This document shows, one piece after another, positions 26,465-36,000 of a DNA stretch of 64,000 nt. The translations under genes and the position numbers were made by a program. The notes under the pieces are model-generated. The model was not told the DNA's origin. It worked only from the letters and a program-made list of their open reading frames with translations, and did not search any database. The first letter of the stretch is position 1. The number at the start of each line of letters is the position of its first letter. The stretch is from an uncultured Eubacteriales bacterium (GTDB lineage: Bacteria > Bacillota > Clostridia > Lachnospirales > Lachnospiraceae), in the NCBI GenBank assembly GCA_900545225.1, contig UQXZ01000009.1, positions 3,003-67,002 on the forward strand, read 5' to 3'.

Positions 26465-27169
26465 ATGAAATCAATTAACGAAGAGTTAGGAAGTACTACA
26501 TATCCTGGTAGAGGAATCATTATCGGTAAGACAAAGAGCGGTAAGGCAGCTATGGTTTACTTCATCATGGGAAGAAGTGAAAACAGCCGTAACAGAGTAT
26601 TTGTTGAAGACGGCGAAGGCATTAAGACAAAGGCTTATGACGAGTCTAAGCTTACAGATCCAAGCCTTATTATTTACGCACCTGTTCGTGTTCTCGGTAA
26701 GCAGACAATCGTAACAAACGGCGATCAGACAGATACAATCTACGAAGGAATGAGCAACGGTAAGACATTTGAAGAATCACTTTTAGTTCGTGAGTTTGAG
26801 CCGGATGCTCCTAACTATACACCAAGAATTTCAGGTATTCTTTTCGATGAAGAGGGTAACTACTCTTATAAGCTCTCTATCCTTAAGAGAGATCCTGAAA
26901 CAGGCGTATGCCAGAGATTTACATATGACTACAGAGAGCCTGTAGCAGGTGTTGGTCACTTCATCCACACATATATGCAGGATGGCAACCCAATTCCAAG
27001 CTTTACAGGTGAGCCTGAAGCATTATCTATTCCGGATGATATTGATGAATTAACAAATGAATGCTGGAACAGCCTTAACGCTGACAATAAGGTATCATTG
27101 TTTGTAAGATTAATTGATTTAGATACATTAGAGACAGAAACAAGAATAATCAACAAAAATAATCAATAA
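26465..27169 (+). CDS. purO: PurO-type IMP cyclohydrolase
   Basis: A 234-residue protein of the archaeal-type IMP cyclohydrolase family (PF07826), which closes the ring of FAICAR to IMP, the last step of purine synthesis. The N-terminus TYPGRGIIIGKTKSGKAAMVYFIMGRSENSRNRVF and the GNYSYKLSILK and CQRF-YDYREPVAG regions are its hallmarks. In most bacteria this activity is the N-terminal domain of PurH; here the next gene supplies only the other half. AAGAGG precedes the ATG. Confidence 0.85.
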   Translation: MKSINEELGSTTYPGRGIIIGKTKSGKAAMVYFIMGRSENSRNRVFVEDGEGIKTKAYDESKLTDPSLIIYAPVRVLGKQTIVTNGDQTDTIYEGMSNGKTFEESLLVREFEPDAPNYTPRISGILFDEEGNYSYKLSILKRDPETGVCQRFTYDYREPVAGVGHFIHTYMQDGNPIPSFTGEPEALSIPDDIDELTNECWNSLNADNKVSLFVRLIDLDTLETETRIINKNNQ

Positions 27170-27193
27170 GAACACATACCAAAGGAGAATAAT

Positions 27194-28375
27194 ATGAACG
27201 AAATAGCTCTTAAATACGGCTGTAATCCTAATCAGAAGCCTTCAAGAATATATATGGCAGACGGAAGTGATCTTCCTGTAACTGTCCTCAACGGAAAACC
27301 AGGTTACATCAATTTCCTCGATGCTCTTAACGGATGGCAGTTAGTTAAGGAACTTAAGGATGCCTGCGGTATCCCGGCTGCTACATCATTTAAGCACGTT
27401 TCACCTGCAGGTGCAGCTATCGGACTTCCTCTTGATGATACTCTCAGAGCAATCTACAGAATCGACCCTGAAATCGGACCTTTAAGCGCACTTGCAAATG
27501 CTTATGCAAGAGCAAGAGGTGCTGACAGAATGTCATCATTTGGTGATTTCATTGCACTTTCAGATGTTTGTGACGTTGCAACAGCAAAGCTTATCAAGCA
27601 TGAAGTTTCTGATGGTGTTATTGCACCTGGATTCGAAGATGAAGCTTTAGAAATCCTTAAGTCAAAGAAGAAGGGTAACTACAACATTATCCAGATTGAT
27701 GAGTCATATGTACCTGCTCCAATCGAGACAAAGCAGGTTTACGGTGTAACATTTGAGCAGGGAAGAAACGAACTCAAGATTGACGACGAGCTTCTTGCAA
27801 ACATCGTAACAAAGAACAAGGATCTTCCAGACAGTGCAAAGAAGGATATGATTGTAGCTCTTATCGTTTTAAAGTATACACAGTCAAACTCCGTTTGCTA
27901 TGTAAAGAACGGTCAGGCTATTGGTATCGGTGCCGGACAGCAGTCAAGAATTCACTGTACAAGACTTGCAGGTACTAAGGCTGATAACTGGTACCTCCGT
28001 CAGATGCCTAAGGTTATGAATCTTCCATTCAAGGAAGGTGTTGGCAGAGCTGATATCGACAATGCCATCGATTTATACATCGGTGAATTTGATGAGGATA
28101 TCTTAGCTGATGGCGCATGGCAGAGAGTATTCACAGAGAAGCCAGAGAAGCTTACTGATGAAGAAAGAAAAGAATGGCTTGCAAGCAACACTGATGTTAC
28201 TGTTGGTTCTGATGCATTCTTCCCATTCAGCGACAACATCGACAGAGCTTACAAGAGTGGTGTTAAGTACATCGTTCAGCCGGGCGGTTCAGTTCGTGAC
28301 GATTTAGTTATCGAAGCTTGTGATAAGTACGGCATGGTAATGAGCTTTACAGGAATCAGATTATTCCACCACTAA
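27194..28375 (+). CDS. purH: AICAR transformylase (stand-alone PurH C-terminal half)
   Basis: Adds the formyl group from 10-formyltetrahydrofolate to AICAR. The 393-residue protein holds only the transformylase domain: ALKYGCNPNQKPSRIY, SFKHVSPAGAAIG with the catalytic Lys-His, SNSVCYVKNGQAIGIGAGQQSR, and SDAFFPFSDNIDRA. The MGS-like cyclohydrolase domain (about 200 residues) of normal PurH is absent and is replaced by the adjacent PurO-type gene 24 bases upstream. The two genes thus form a split replacement for bifunctional PurH. AAAGGAG precedes the ATG, and two terminators follow. Confidence 0.92.
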   Translation: MNEIALKYGCNPNQKPSRIYMADGSDLPVTVLNGKPGYINFLDALNGWQLVKELKDACGIPAATSFKHVSPAGAAIGLPLDDTLRAIYRIDPEIGPLSALANAYARARGADRMSSFGDFIALSDVCDVATAKLIKHEVSDGVIAPGFEDEALEILKSKKKGNYNIIQIDESYVPAPIETKQVYGVTFEQGRNELKIDDELLANIVTKNKDLPDSAKKDMIVALIVLKYTQSNSVCYVKNGQAIGIGAGQQSRIHCTRLAGTKADNWYLRQMPKVMNLPFKEGVGRADIDNAIDLYIGEFDEDILADGAWQRVFTEKPEKLTDEERKEWLASNTDVTVGSDAFFPFSDNIDRAYKSGVKYIVQPGGSVRDDLVIEACDKYGMVMSFTGIRLFHH

Positions 28376-28403
28376 TTGGCAGATATATTGATTATTAAAT
28401 ATT

Positions 28404-28475
28404 AAATGAATCAGTCTGATTCATTTTGTAATATAAAAAGCACAGCTTATATTTTAAGCTGTGCTTTTTGTTTTT
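28404..28475 (+). terminator. Two tandem terminators after purH
   Basis: First hairpin AAATGAATCA/TGATTCATTT (28404-28413 with 28417-28426). Second and stronger, AAAAAGCACAGCTTA (28435-28449) with TAAGCTGTGCTTTTT (28455-28469) and a T-rich tail. The bases from 28476 to 28627 show nothing else I can name. Confidence 0.85.
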
Positions 28476-28627
28476 ATCCATTAAAACATCTGTATTATAG
28501 TTATCAGACAATATCTATTACTAATTAAGACTAATTCTCTGCCAACTGTTAATTCAGAGTAAATTTTGCTAAGTAAATTAAAATATTAATCAGGTTTAGA
28601 TTTTTATAAGTTAATTGTCTTTCAGAT

Positions 28628-29701
28628 TCACTTGATTATCTCGCCAAGTGCCTTAATTACTTCTTTAACTTTCTCTAAATGGGCATTTTCTCCCATATGG
28701 CCGATTCTGATAACCTTGCCTGCAAGAACATCGAAACATCCTGAAATTAAAATGTTGTAGTCATTTTTGAGCTTGTCTAAAATATAAGTGTCTGTATATC
28801 CATCAGGAACATTTATAACGGTTACAGTATCTGCATATCCGCTCTCAAGGTAGAGTGACAATCCCATTTCACGTACGGCTTTTCTTGTATATTCCGCAAC
28901 TTCTTTATGTCTGTTAAACACATCAGAATCTGCAAGGAAATTGTCTAAAGCAGTTCTAAGTCCCATAATGTCGCTGATTGGCATTGTATATGGGAACCAT
29001 TTGTCCTTATAGTAGTTCTTCATTGCGAGGATATTTGCATAGAAGCCTGCAATAGGAGTCTTTCTATTTTCCATGGCCTTAAAAGCGTCATCACTTACCC
29101 AGACAATAGTAAGTCCCGGAGGAGCTGAAAGTGCTTTCTGTGATCCGCCACAGAGAATATCAATATGACCCTTGCTTAAATCAAGTTGTACACCAAATGA
29201 AGCAGCAACTGAATCTGCAACTGTTAAAATGTTGTATTTATGTAAAAGGTTACTTATTTCTATGATGTCATTGAGAACACCGCTTGGTGTGTCACAGTGA
29301 ATAACAGTGGCATATTTGAAGTCGTGATCTTTTTCAAGGAACTCCTCTAAAAGAGCAATGTCAATTTCTTTATGATAATCCAATGTAAATAAAACAGCTT
29401 CTCCGCCGTACATTTTTACAAAGTCTGTAAAGCCTTTACCAAATATTCCGTTATCGATTACGAGAACTCTGTCACCTGGCTCAGTAAGTGATGCACATGC
29501 AGCTTCAAGACCGAGAATTCCCTCTCCACCTAAGATAAATGCTTCATTTTCTGTATTAACAGCTTTGCTGAAAAGTTCGCATGTTTCTTTATAATAATCA
29601 TAAAAATCTAGATCCAGGTCAGGATTTGTAAATGGCATACTTCTGGCCTTTAATACATTTTCCCTAACTTCCGTAGGACCGGCAGTCATAATTTTGTACA
29701 T
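28628..29701 (-). CDS. Class V aminotransferase (alanine-glyoxylate type)
   Basis: A 357-residue PLP enzyme of aminotransferase class V. It starts with the family pattern MYKIMTAGPTEVRENVL, keeps HCDTPSGVLN and DSVAASFGV (PLP-binding Asp), and has the Schiff-base Lys near 188 in GGSQKALSAPPG. Close groups include alanine-glyoxylate, serine-pyruvate and phosphoserine aminotransferases; the sequence does not settle the substrate. It stands alone, leftward, between purH and the thrE pair. An SerC role is possible but the N-terminus looks more like the alanine-glyoxylate group. Confidence 0.85.
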   Translation of the reverse strand: MYKIMTAGPTEVRENVLKARSMPFTNPDLDLDFYDYYKETCELFSKAVNTENEAFILGGEGILGLEAACASLTEPGDRVLVIDNGIFGKGFTDFVKMYGGEAVLFTLDYHKEIDIALLEEFLEKDHDFKYATVIHCDTPSGVLNDIIEISNLLHKYNILTVADSVAASFGVQLDLSKGHIDILCGGSQKALSAPPGLTIVWVSDDAFKAMENRKTPIAGFYANILAMKNYYKDKWFPYTMPISDIMGLRTALDNFLADSDVFNRHKEVAEYTRKAVREMGLSLYLESGYADTVTVINVPDGYTDTYILDKLKNDYNILISGCFDVLAGKVIRIGHMGENAHLEKVKEVIKALGEIIK

Positions 29702-29833
29702 TTTTATTACCTCTGAAAATATTTAAAATTTAATAATATTCTTTAAATGTTGTCTATAATCATACAATAAAATCTGTTATAGTTGCCATAAAAGATAGAA
29801 ATTTATTCGTGTATTTTTATAAAGGAGAGCTGA

Positions 29834-30601
29834 ATGGGAGATTCAAAATATCTCACACTTGCCGTGGATATAGGAGAAGAGCTTTTACGAAACGGGGCTG
29901 AAATATATCGTGTGGAAGATTCCATTGCCCGTGTGCTAAAGGCATATGAAGTAGATAATTATAACGTTTATGTACTGGCAAATGGTATCTTTGTAAGCAT
30001 AAAGGATGAAGACGGGGATTCACTCAGCGAAGTGCGTCATGTTCCGTTGGAATCAACACATCTGGGAAAGATAGTCGGCATAAACCAGTTAGTAAGAGAT
30101 ATCGGCAAAGCAAAATATAACATAGACGAAGCAAGGCAACAGCTGGATAAATGTAAAGCCATTCCTGAAACATCACTTTTAAAGGGATTGTTATTCTGTG
30201 CAATAGGAATCGGAGCATTTACATATATCTTCGGAGGTACATTAATAGATGTACTATTTGGTGTCATGATTGGTGTTGTTGAGCAGTTGTGTGTCGGATT
30301 ATTTTCCAGATTTAAGATTAATAAATTTATTACCATTATTTTTGGAAGTATGACTGTTGCACTGTTATCAACGCTCCTGGTTCAGGTTGGTGTCCTTACA
30401 AGCAACAACATGGTTGTTATCGGCGGAATTATGCCATTGCTTCCGGGTGTTGCATTTACAACATCAATCAGGGAACTTTATAACAAGAATTATGTTTCAG
30501 GACTTATTAAGCTGGCAGATACATTGCTTTCAACTATGTGTATCGCCATCGGAATCTATATTCCAATCGTTCTGACGCATTATTTAGGAGGTATACTGTA
30601 A
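29834..30601 (+). CDS. ThrE-type exporter, N-terminal-half subunit
   Basis: A 255-residue membrane protein of the PF06738 (ThrE/DUF1212) family. A soluble N-terminal region (LAVDIGEELLRNGAEIYRVE to about 115) is followed by five or so transmembrane helices. In Corynebacterium one long ThrE exports threonine and serine; many Firmicutes split it into this gene and the following small membrane protein. Substrate is inferred from the family. AAAGGAG precedes the ATG, and the stop overlaps the next start (TAATG). Confidence 0.88.
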   Translation: MGDSKYLTLAVDIGEELLRNGAEIYRVEDSIARVLKAYEVDNYNVYVLANGIFVSIKDEDGDSLSEVRHVPLESTHLGKIVGINQLVRDIGKAKYNIDEARQQLDKCKAIPETSLLKGLLFCAIGIGAFTYIFGGTLIDVLFGVMIGVVEQLCVGLFSRFKINKFITIIFGSMTVALLSTLLVQVGVLTSNNMVVIGGIMPLLPGVAFTTSIRELYNKNYVSGLIKLADTLLSTMCIAIGIYIPIVLTHYLGGIL

Positions 30602-31092
30602 TGGAAATAGTTATACATTTTATAGTATCCACCATTGCGACATTTGCATTTGCCAAATTATTTAATGCACCCACGAAGGAATTACTTTATTGTGGTATTA
30701 CAGGCGGTATCGGATGGGTAATTTACTTTATACTTTCTAATAACAACCTGGGCGTGGTATTACCAATGCTGATTTCTTCATTTGGTCTGACTATATTTGC
30801 AAGAATAATAGCAGCAGTGAGAAGAGTGCCTGCAACGGTTTATCTTGTGTGCGGCATTTTCCCACTGGTTCCCGGACGAGGAGTTTATTATACAATTTAT
30901 TATCTCATTACAAGAGAAACCGGTCTTGCAGGAGAATATGGACTTAGTACACTTGAGATTGCCATAGCAATTACATTTGGAATTATCTTTGGTTCTTCCA
31001 TACCTCAGAAGCTGTTTAATAAGCTTAATAAGGAATACAGAAATAAAAAAGAAATGACAAAAAAAAAAGATAAAGTAAATACAGATAGATAA
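30601..31092 (+). CDS. ThrE-type exporter, C-terminal-half subunit
   Basis: A 163-residue membrane protein of the PF12821 (ThrE_2) family: four to five hydrophobic helices with the motif CGIFPLVPGRGVYYT, which matches the family block in full-length ThrE. An upstream in-frame start at 30538 would only add residues overlapping the partner gene; ATG 30601 overlaps the previous stop as TAATG and gives a normal N-terminus (MEIVIHFIVSTIATFAFAKL). It ends in a Lys-rich cytoplasmic tail. The pair probably forms one amino-acid exporter. Confidence 0.87.
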   Translation: MEIVIHFIVSTIATFAFAKLFNAPTKELLYCGITGGIGWVIYFILSNNNLGVVLPMLISSFGLTIFARIIAAVRRVPATVYLVCGIFPLVPGRGVYYTIYYLITRETGLAGEYGLSTLEIAIAITFGIIFGSSIPQKLFNKLNKEYRNKKEMTKKKDKVNTDR

Positions 31093-31140
31093 TGTAAGTT
31101 AAGATAAATTAAGTATAGAAAATACGAATTATGTAAACAA

Positions 31141-31178
31141 AAGGATGGTATGCGACTATTTGCATACCATCCTTATTT
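31141..31178 (+). terminator. Terminator after the thrE pair
   Basis: AAGGATGGTATGC (31141-31153) pairs perfectly with GCATACCATCCTT (31162-31174), followed by ATTTAATTTT. Confidence 0.85.
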
Positions 31179-31221
31179 AATTTTATATACATAATAAAAT
31201 TTCAATAGCACATATTCCAAA

Positions 31222-31410
31222 TCATTTAAAAACGAACTGCACTAACAGCATATAGCTTATAGTTCCGCTGGCGATGGAAATAAGCATATTTCTTCGCCAT
31301 ACATGAACCGGTATTATTATGCCAATTGCTATGACTTCCGGTAAGCTGTGACTGCCTGCTAAAATGTCTGCATTTCTAAGTGCATATACAACAAGCAGTC
31401 CAAAGTGAGA
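31222..31410 (-). pseudogene. azlD remnant (branched-chain amino acid exporter subunit)
   Basis: The left-going frame up to TGA 31224-31222 reads HFGLLVVYALRNADILAGSH, then PEVIAIGIIIPVHVWRRNML and ISYMLLVQFVF. This is the C-terminal two thirds of AzlD (PF05437), the small partner of AzlC in export of branched-chain amino acids. An in-frame TAA lies at 31413-31411 just before it, there is no start or ribosome-binding site, and azlC is absent. The lost N-terminal part ends close to a palindromic IS-like relic and a Fur-box-like site, so an insertion or deletion probably removed it. Confidence 0.75.
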
Positions 31411-31428
31411 TTATTTAATAAGTAAAGG

Positions 31429-31443
31429 AGATAATCATTATCA
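31429..31443. promoter_or_regulatory. Fur-box-like palindrome
   Basis: AGATAATCATTATCA matches the 7-1-7 Fur consensus TGATAATNATTATCA at 14 of 15 positions. It is followed by ATG AAA TTA and a quick stop, and no intact gene follows on either strand, so it may be the operator of a deleted iron gene. The same bases are part of a weak hairpin (31424-31435 with 31453-31464), so a coincidence cannot be excluded. Confidence 0.4.
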
Positions 31444-31529
31444 AATGAAATTATTATCTTCTTTTTAATGTGAAGTATTTAATGTTTTTGAAAGCTGATT
31501 AATGTAAGACTTAGCAATACATTTTGGTA

Positions 31530-31593
31530 TTAGCCAAGCAGTAGTGGTTGAAACAAGAAGCTCCGACTTCTATAAGTCGGAGTAGTTCACGTA
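31530..31593 (+). mobile_element. Palindromic end of an IS200/IS605-like relic
   Basis: GTAGTGGTTGAAACAAGAAG is followed by CTCCGACTT (31561-31569), CTAT, AAGTCGGAG (31574-31582) and TAGTTCAC. A perfect GC-rich nine-pair hairpin between GAAG and TAGTTCAC looks like the right end of IS200/IS605-family elements, which is also the 3' part of the TnpB-associated omega RNA. No tnpA or tnpB frame remains in 31411-31619, so this is at most a relic or a small palindrome-tipped element. The identification rests on pattern memory. Confidence 0.45.
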
Positions 31594-31619
31594 ATATAAT
31601 GACAGAAAGAATAATATAT

Positions 31620-32681
31620 TTAACGGCTTATAATATTAACAGTTGTATTGGCGTGTTCATCTGTTAATGCAGATGTATCTTTTAATCCTTCAGTAATATA
31701 TACTTCTCCGGAATCAGTGATAAAAATTGCTTCAAAATCATTATTATTTTTCCAGAAATCAGTCGCCTTTTCAAGTCCCATAACAAATAATGAGGTTGAT
31801 AATGCATCACATGTCGCTCCGTCATCACCAACAATTGTCACAGAAGAAAGACCGCTTCGTGCAGGATATCCTGTTGCAGTATCCATAATATGCCAATAAG
31901 TTTGACCATCTTGTTCAAAGTATCTTTCATATCCTCCTGATGTTACAACAGCTTTGTCTATAATCGAAAGAACCATTATAGGGGCTCCGCCTTTCGGATC
32001 CTTAATTCCAATTTTCCATGGAGAACCGTCAGGCTTAGAACCTATTGTCTGTACATTTCCGCCAAGATTTAAAAGTGCTGATGTAACGCCGTGCTCTCGT
32101 AAATATTCTGTACATTTTTGACCGGTATATCCTTTAGCAATACTTCCAAGGTCAATGGTCATTCCTGAAGGGATAGTTACATTTCCAGTTGTTTTATCAA
32201 AATTAATCTTTGTATAATCTACCATGGAAAGTAATGACATAATTACAGATTTATCGGGAACTTTGTATTCTGAAGTTGTAAAACCCCATTCTTTTACAAT
32301 AGGATAAATAGAAATGTCAAGTATACCATTAGTTCGTGCACACATTTCAAGTGATTTTTGCATTAATTCAATAGCATTGCCTGTGAGAACTCCGGAACCA
32401 TTTTGATTAATACGATATATTTCACTTTCTTTGTCTGTTACAGATACTTTCTTTTCTATATCTGTCAAAACATTTTTTGCTCCTTCTAATATTTCATTAT
32501 CCGTATATGCACTAAAACTTATAGTAGTATCCATAGCAAAAAAATCAACAGTTGTTGGTGTATCCGCCACATTTTCTACAGTAGTTCGATTTTGTGCTGT
32601 ACTTTCGTTTGTTTTCGAAATTGCGGAACAGCCGGATGTTAGGCAGGTAGTAAATAGTATTATTGATAAAAACTTCTTCAT
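31620..32681 (-). CDS. apbE: ApbE-family FAD:protein FMN transferase, lipoprotein
   Basis: Covalently attaches FMN from FAD to threonine in exported flavoproteins. The 353-residue precursor has a lipoprotein signal (MKKFLSIILFTTCLTSGC, lipobox LTSG-C) and the ApbE blocks DTTISFSAY, DLGSIAKGYTGQK, LLNLGGN and the metal-binding region ATCDALSTSLFVMG. The surface-exposed enzyme would act outside the membrane. No obvious FMN-accepting domain (DxxSGATxT) is encoded nearby, so its partner lies elsewhere. It is divergent from the large surface-protein gene. Confidence 0.93.
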   Translation of the reverse strand: MKKFLSIILFTTCLTSGCSAISKTNESTAQNRTTVENVADTPTTVDFFAMDTTISFSAYTDNEILEGAKNVLTDIEKKVSVTDKESEIYRINQNGSGVLTGNAIELMQKSLEMCARTNGILDISIYPIVKEWGFTTSEYKVPDKSVIMSLLSMVDYTKINFDKTTGNVTIPSGMTIDLGSIAKGYTGQKCTEYLREHGVTSALLNLGGNVQTIGSKPDGSPWKIGIKDPKGGAPIMVLSIIDKAVVTSGGYERYFEQDGQTYWHIMDTATGYPARSGLSSVTIVGDDGATCDALSTSLFVMGLEKATDFWKNNNDFEAIFITDSGEVYITEGLKDTSALTDEHANTTVNIISR

Positions 32682-32862
32682 GACTCAGTCTCCATGGTCT
32701 AATTGATAAAATAAATAATTCTTTTGTCAAAATAAAACGCAAATCACTCTAATAAGCAATGCTGATTATTGAAAAATATCAATACCGGATATTAATATAA
32801 AATTCCGATTATTAATATAATAAGTATTGACAATCATTAATTAAAAAAACGTAAATTATTAA

Positions 32863-32891
32863 TTGACATATAATACAACAAAATGTAAAAT
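32863..32891 (+). promoter_or_regulatory. Promoter of the 1028-residue surface-protein gene
   Basis: TTGACA (32863-32868), 17 bases, TAAAAT (32886-32891) preceded by TG. Transcription from about 32898 gives a 5' leader of some 140 bases with a small AGTTAG/CTAACT hairpin near 32911-32928 and T6 at 32940 region. A TGACAATCATTA segment at 32828-32839 resembles half a Fur box. The rest of the 32682-33040 gap is AT-rich with no other feature seen. Confidence 0.6.
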
Positions 32892-33040
32892 GGCAACAAT
32901 GCAGTTAGGGTATGCTAACTTAATAACTTTTTTATACTATCATGAAATCAGAATTGAAGCAATATCTAATCATTATTAAGTTTGCATGTAAGAAAGAGCG
33001 GGGAATTATTAGGCATTAAAGTGTTTGCAAGGAGGAAAAT

Positions 33041-36000
33041 ATGAAAAAATTAAAAAGAGTTATGCCTTTTATGTTGTCTGTGGTTGTAGTTTCTTCTATG
33101 GCAGTTACACCGACTATAGCGCAAGGAACAAATGATGCGCCACAGAGCGTAGAAAGCGTTGAAGTTAGTGGGTTTATGACGGAAGTTATGGCATTAAAGT
33201 TTAACGATACAAATTGGATGAATGCAATTAAAAGTGTATCTGTAAATGAAAAAGAATATACGAAAGGAACGATTAATTCCTGGGAAAACAGTAAAGACTT
33301 ATGGGAAGTAGGTTCCGCTACAGGTGCATATGGTAGTTATACCGCTCTTAAACTTGTAAGTCCAAGTACATTCCCTGCTACAATAAAAATATCTGCTGAC
33401 GGTTATAAAGATCTGACATTAAAAATAACAAAAAATACATCTACATATCCTAATACATATGATACAACCGTGGTACCTAATGCAGAAGATGTAGAGAAAG
33501 TATATAGCGCAATAGTCAAAGCCACTGCAAATGGACAAGTAACTCTTAGTGCAGAAAAAGATCTTAAAGAAGGTGATAGCGTTACCATAACAACAACGCC
33601 AAATGCACATTATGAAACAGATGTTGTTACTGTAACTGGAGAAAGTGGAAATGTAATTGATGTTCAAAAGAATTCAGAAGGGATTTATAATTTTAAGATG
33701 CCTGCTGAAAATGTAAATGTATCTGTCAAATTCAAAGAAAAGATTACAAAATTAAATGTGAATGATGTAAACATCAATAAAGATTTGTTTGGAAACAGTT
33801 GGGAACTTACATTTAAAAGTGCGGATGATTACATAAATTCAATCACGGATGTACAAGTAAACGGAACATCTTGGACAGAACAATCATACAATGTTTCACA
33901 AGGCGGTCAATATTATGTAAATAAGAATGATAATAAATTAGTATTTTCTGCGAAAGATTTCAGCTCTAATCCGACAATTACTGTTTTAAAAAGTGGTGAC
34001 GTAGTTACAATTGCGGCTAAAGGATATGATAATCTGACATTTAAACTTGTTATAGATAAAAATGGCAACGCATTTTTGACAGAAGATGACGGAGAAGGAG
34101 ACCCATACAACCTTCATGTAAAGATTGAAGGTTCATTTGAGGCGGCAATTAAAGGACAAAAGAATTACGATGGTATATCAAGTGCATCCGTAGGCGGAGC
34201 AACAGGCAATAAAAACAGTTCGGTTAAAGTGTATGGTGCTCTTGTAAATAAAGAAACAGAGCCTGCTGATAATGATTGGGAAGAACTTGACAATGCAACT
34301 AAAATTAAATTAGATGGAAGTAAATGTAAAGTGAGTATAGTTCCGGACACGGCGAATGGAACTCCGGCAGACAGTGACAGCGGTATGAGAGGTGTTTATA
34401 CTACGATTAGTAGTGATCTTACACTTAATGGAACGCCAAAAGATCCTGGAACATATCTAATTTCAGTATCTATTACGGATGATCAGGGACGAACTGCTGT
34501 AAGTAATACATTACCATTTAAAGTTTATTCAGGAAATGAAGCACTTTCAGATCGCTTAAAAGAAGAGAATTTAAAGAAATACAGCAGTGGATTGTATGCA
34601 TGGGACATTATGGAACCATGGGCGATTAAAAATTTCGGAAGCAATGTAAAAGGTGAAAAAGAGAGCGTGCGCGTGCCGAGGGGATTGGAAGTTTGGTTTG
34701 GCTCACACGAAAGCGGAACATATGGATATTTGGGATATGATTTGCCATGGAAAGATGTGGTAAACGGAAATATTCCTCAAACACTTTACATACCTGACGG
34801 ATGTAATCTTACATTGACAAATATGGAAATTCTCAGCAGTGTAAGAATTGTAGTTGAAAAGGGTGCTAAATTAACATTATCAGATTCAGTAATTCAAGGA
34901 ATTGTAGATGTCAAAGACGGCGGAACATTTTCCATGAATTACGATGCATATAACAATAAATTTACTACAGGTTCTTCTATTTGCGGACAGTTGCGTTTGG
35001 AAGACGGTGCAATATTAGAAAATGCGGCTATTTATTCTCATGCAAATTATTTGGCAAACGGAAAACTGACAGATCGTAATACATCAGATCCTGTTGTGAC
35101 AGCAACGGGCAATACAACGGTTAAAGGTCAGGTATTCATAAATGGTGATGCTGATGGAGACGGAATAGGACAGACGGCACTTCAAATAAACGGAACACTG
35201 AAATTGGAAGATGGATCTGTACTTACCGCAATAGGCGGAGAAGGGGTTATTAATGAAAATGCCGGTGGAACTGCAATCAATATTAAGAACGGAAAAATTA
35301 TAGGAAATGGAAAAATAGTTGCTATCGGTGGTAAAACATTATGGGGAGATGGTGGAAATGCCGTAACCGGTAACGGTACAATTGATGTTGCATCGGCTTT
35401 CGTTCAGGGAGCTACGGCAAGTGCAGCAAAAAAACGACAAGCAGGTCTTGCACTTGGAAATAATATTGAGGTTACAGCAAAAAATCTTCATGTTAAAAAT
35501 GGAGAGATAAGTGAAAAATACGGAGTGGATGACGCTTTAAGCGATTTGTATTGGAAAGTAGGAATCGATACGACACCTCCATTAGATAATTATATAACAT
35601 CAGAAGTAAAAAACATACTTTCATTAGAAGGAACATTGGATAAAACTTATTATGGCAATGCTGTTAACAACCCTATTATTAAGGCCGGTGATAAGATACT
35701 TACAGAAGGAAAAGATTATAAAATATCATTTAAAGATGTACATGGAAATGTACTATTGAAAGCTCCTGTAAAAGTAGGTACATATACGATAATTATTAAT
35801 GGACTTGGCGAATATTCAGGAATGACTCTGAGCAAGACATTTAATATTACAGAAAAATCAACTTACACGGATTTGCCAAAAAATAATGATCCATCAAACT
35901 CTGAAAATATACTTGATAAGATAAATTCAGAAAAAAATAATTCGAATGATTATGCAAATAATATTAGTGCAAATAATAATACAAAAAAATCCGTAAGCGT

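Noticed and set aside
35400..35450. GATAS segment in the surface protein as an ApbE flavinylation site, given the neighbouring apbE gene
   Set aside because: The FMN-binding domain context (DxxSGATxT in an FMN_bind fold) is missing and the segment lies in the beta-helix region; a chance match.
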